DNA of 64,000 nt, taken from positions 620,001 to 684,000 of the forward strand of contig CAVSNH010000004.1 in the NCBI GenBank assembly GCA_963729275.1, read 5' to 3'. Below are positions 62,597-64,000 of the stretch, in pieces. Position numbers and translations under genes: made by a program. Origin of the DNA: CAVSNH01 sp963729275. Lineage in GTDB: Bacteria > Actinomycetota > Acidimicrobiia > Acidimicrobiales > RAAP-2. The notes under the pieces are model-generated. The model saw only the letters and a list, made by a program, of their open reading frames with translations. It did no database searches and was not told the origin of the DNA. Each line of letters opens with the position of its first letter. Position 1 is the stretch's first letter.

Positions 62597-63232
62597 ATGC
62601 CGCGAATCGAACCGATCCCATTGGAGAGGATGGCCGACGAGCCCCGCCGGATCATCGAGGAGGGTGTGGCCGACGGGACCTACGCGACACCCATCCCTCT
62701 CCAGATCTTCGCCTACCGAACGGATCAGATCGTCGCCACCCACGCGGCACGCAGTGCCTGGGGACGGCAAAGCTTGCTCGGCGGCCGCATCTTGGAGCTC
62801 ATTCGCATCCGAAGCGCCCAGTTGGGTGAGTGCCAGCCGTGCATGCAGTCCCGAAAGCACGAGTCGATCACCGATGAGGATGTCGCCTGCTTGGTGGCGC
62901 CGGGCGCCTCCTCGCTGACCGAGCAGGAACGCCTGGCTGTCGAGTTCCTCGACCTCCTGTCGGCCGATCACCACGCCATCGACGACGAGGTCTACCGCCG
63001 TCTCGGCCGGGTCTTCACTGCCGCCCAGATCATCGAGCTGGGCTTCACCTGCGCCAACGCAATGGGCCTGCACCGGTTCATCCACACCCTCGACGTGTTC
63101 GGCGACGGGGAGCCGGTCATCCGCTACGACCCTTCCGAGGTCGACGCAACCCGCGAGACCGAGACCGAAACCGAGACAGAGACCGAGATCGAGACCCAGA
63201 CCGAAGCCGAGCCGGAGCCCGCCCCGTCGTGA
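62597..63232 (+). CDS. carboxymuconolactone-decarboxylase-like (AhpD-fold) protein
   Basis: 211 residues. A helical CMD/AhpD unit (about 35-160): LELIRIRSAQLGECQPCMQSRK with the CxxC pair (ECQPCM), then EFLDLLSADHHAIDDEV and IIELGFTCANAMGLHRFIH. CxxC members are peroxidase-like or redox partners. The last 28 residues are a Thr-Glu repeat tail with no fold. AAGGGG lies 5 bases before the ATG. Stop overlaps the epimerase start by 4 bp. Confidence 0.85.
   Translation: MPRIEPIPLERMADEPRRIIEEGVADGTYATPIPLQIFAYRTDQIVATHAARSAWGRQSLLGGRILELIRIRSAQLGECQPCMQSRKHESITDEDVACLVAPGASSLTEQERLAVEFLDLLSADHHAIDDEVYRRLGRVFTAAQIIELGFTCANAMGLHRFIHTLDVFGDGEPVIRYDPSEVDATRETETETETETEIETQTEAEPEPAPS
63145..63219 (+). 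repeat. imperfect hexanucleotide (GAGACC-type) repeat coding a Thr-Glu tail
   Basis: Roughly ten units of GAGACC and close variants at the 3' end of the CMD-like gene encode alternating Thr-Glu residues. Likely slippage-prone and disordered in the protein. Confidence 0.75.
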
Positions 63233-64000
63233 GCGAGACGGTCCTCGTCACCGGGTCCACCGGGCTGCTCGGCGCCAATGTGTGCCGTGTCCTCGTGGCA
63301 CGAGGCGACCAGGTGCGCGCCCTCTGCCGAGCGCAGGCCGACACCGCCCCGTTGGCGGCCATGGGCGTCGACGTCGTGACCGGCGACGTCACCAGTGCCG
63401 ACGATGTGCGAGCCGCCGTCCGGGGCACGGACGCCGCCATCCACTCGGCGGCGTTGCTCGGTGGGGCCAGCCAGGACCTCGAGGCCTTCCGAGCTGTCAA
63501 CACCGAAGGCACGGGCCACGTCCTCGACGCGGCCGAGGAGTTCGGGCTCCGCCGGGTGGTGGCCGTGTCGACCGGCACCTTCTTCGACACCTCGACCGGC
63601 GTCGAACGCGAGGATGCCCCCGTGTCCACCGAGCCGAGCTCGGACCCCTACACCCTGACCAAGATGGCTGCCTTCGAAGACGCCATGGCTCGAGCGGCCA
63701 AGGGCCAGGACGTCGTGACCGCCCACCCGGGTGCCATCTACGGGCCGTCCCCGGTGGCCACCAACGCTCTCGGGCGGACGAGTTTCAACCGGGTCCTCCT
63801 GGCCGCCCTGCGCGGCCGACTGCAGCGCTACCTCAAGTTCCCGGTGAGCTGGGTCCTGGCCGGAGACGTGGCCGACGGGTGCGTCGCTGCCCTCGACCGG
63901 GGCACACCCGGCGAGCGCTACATGTTCGACGGGAGACCGGAGGACGTGGTCAGTGTGGCGACGGCCGCCAGCCGAGCCTGTGAGCTGGCCGGGATGACCC
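63229..64000 (+). CDS. NAD-dependent epimerase/dehydratase family protein (3'-truncated by window edge)
   Basis: At least 257 residues; the frame is open to the last base. The GTG start overlaps the CMD-like stop (GTGA, 63229-63232). NAD site VLVTGSTGLLGANVCRVL (5-22), then AAIHSAALLGG, RVVAVSTGTFFDTSTG and the catalytic pair in DPYTLTKMAAFE, where Tyr-X3-Lys (YTLTK) is intact. HPGAIYGPSP and GDVADGCVAALDRG follow. Extended SDR, similar to dihydroflavonol-4-reductase or nucleoside-sugar epimerases. Substrate open. Confidence 0.87.
   Translation, partial: MSETVLVTGSTGLLGANVCRVLVARGDQVRALCRAQADTAPLAAMGVDVVTGDVTSADDVRAAVRGTDAAIHSAALLGGASQDLEAFRAVNTEGTGHVLDAAEEFGLRRVVAVSTGTFFDTSTGVEREDAPVSTEPSSDPYTLTKMAAFEDAMARAAKGQDVVTAHPGAIYGPSPVATNALGRTSFNRVLLAALRGRLQRYLKFPVSWVLAGDVADGCVAALDRGTPGERYMFDGRPEDVVSVATAASRACELAGMT

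Noticed and set aside
63145..63219. Short repeat array that could be mistaken for CRISPR
   Set aside because: Six-base units without spacers, in frame inside a gene.

Overview
This is a gene-dense, very GC-rich stretch of chromosome. The frequent GTG/TTG starts, ATGA/GTGA gene overlaps and family content (DUF2277, DUF3052, class III GabT, MMPL, RecBCD, native amine dehydrogenase-like reductase, several acyl-CoA and SDR enzymes) point to a high-GC actinobacterium. A short N-terminal GWWQAS..KWYPP motif in the gene at 35109 and the overall mix make the class Acidimicrobiia my best guess. That placement is inference, since there is no rRNA or other marker here. I see no rRNA, tRNA, CRISPR array or intact insertion sequence.

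Layout. 1-4.97 kb: the 3' part of a frameshifted DUF1501 gene, then a two-gene membrane glycosylation module (GT2-GtrA fusion plus a GT39-type transferase with a glycine-rich insert). 5.0-17.0 kb: acyl-CoA dehydrogenase, PAS-GGDEF-EAL protein, VOC protein plus GabT-like aminotransferase, STAS protein, tyrosine phosphatase plus small membrane protein, MMPL exporter and aldehyde dehydrogenase. 17.1-23.5 kb: sulfotransferase, an HTH protein with a sigma-region-2-like tail and a tandem-dyad operator, then marR and a heterodimeric ABC exporter. 23.5-34.9 kb: helD-like helicase and a recC-recB-recD operon, separated by an AT-richer spacer with two perfect hairpins. 35.1-40.1 kb: small membrane protein, glycosyltransferase, and an MFS-MerR-dienelactone hydrolase operon with a promoter dyad.

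40.3-49.7 kb is the most accessory-looking part: a lipoprotein, a divergent FtsH-like protease with an altered Walker B motif and a structured leader, a second sulfotransferase, a secreted two-gene operon (small secreted protein plus Ig-repeat protein) closed by a very strong hairpin, and a long protein with a PemK/MazF-like C-terminus. 49.7-64 kb returns to metabolism: pdxH, acyl-CoA dehydrogenase and thioesterase in a row; a class V PLP enzyme divergent from pdxH; TauE exporter plus methyltransferase; 3-methyladenine glycosylase; YjbQ; an SDR / amine-dehydrogenase-like / SnoaL-like operon; a DHFR-like reductase; a second SDR; DUF2277; an atypical amidohydrolase; a frameshifted DUF3052 gene; a carboxymuconolactone-decarboxylase-like protein; and an epimerase cut by the right edge.

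Together the genes suggest a heterotrophic, fatty-acid-using soil or aquatic actinobacterium that decorates its envelope (glycosylation, sulfation, secreted Ig proteins) and carries full double-strand-break repair. Two genes (DUF1501 and DUF3052) are each interrupted by what looks like a single-base slip in a G-rich run, so either decay or sequence error should be considered. The best candidates for undescribed biology are the HTH/sigma-like regulator with its operator, the PemK-like long protein, the FtsH-like protease with its leader dyad, and the secreted Ig operon.
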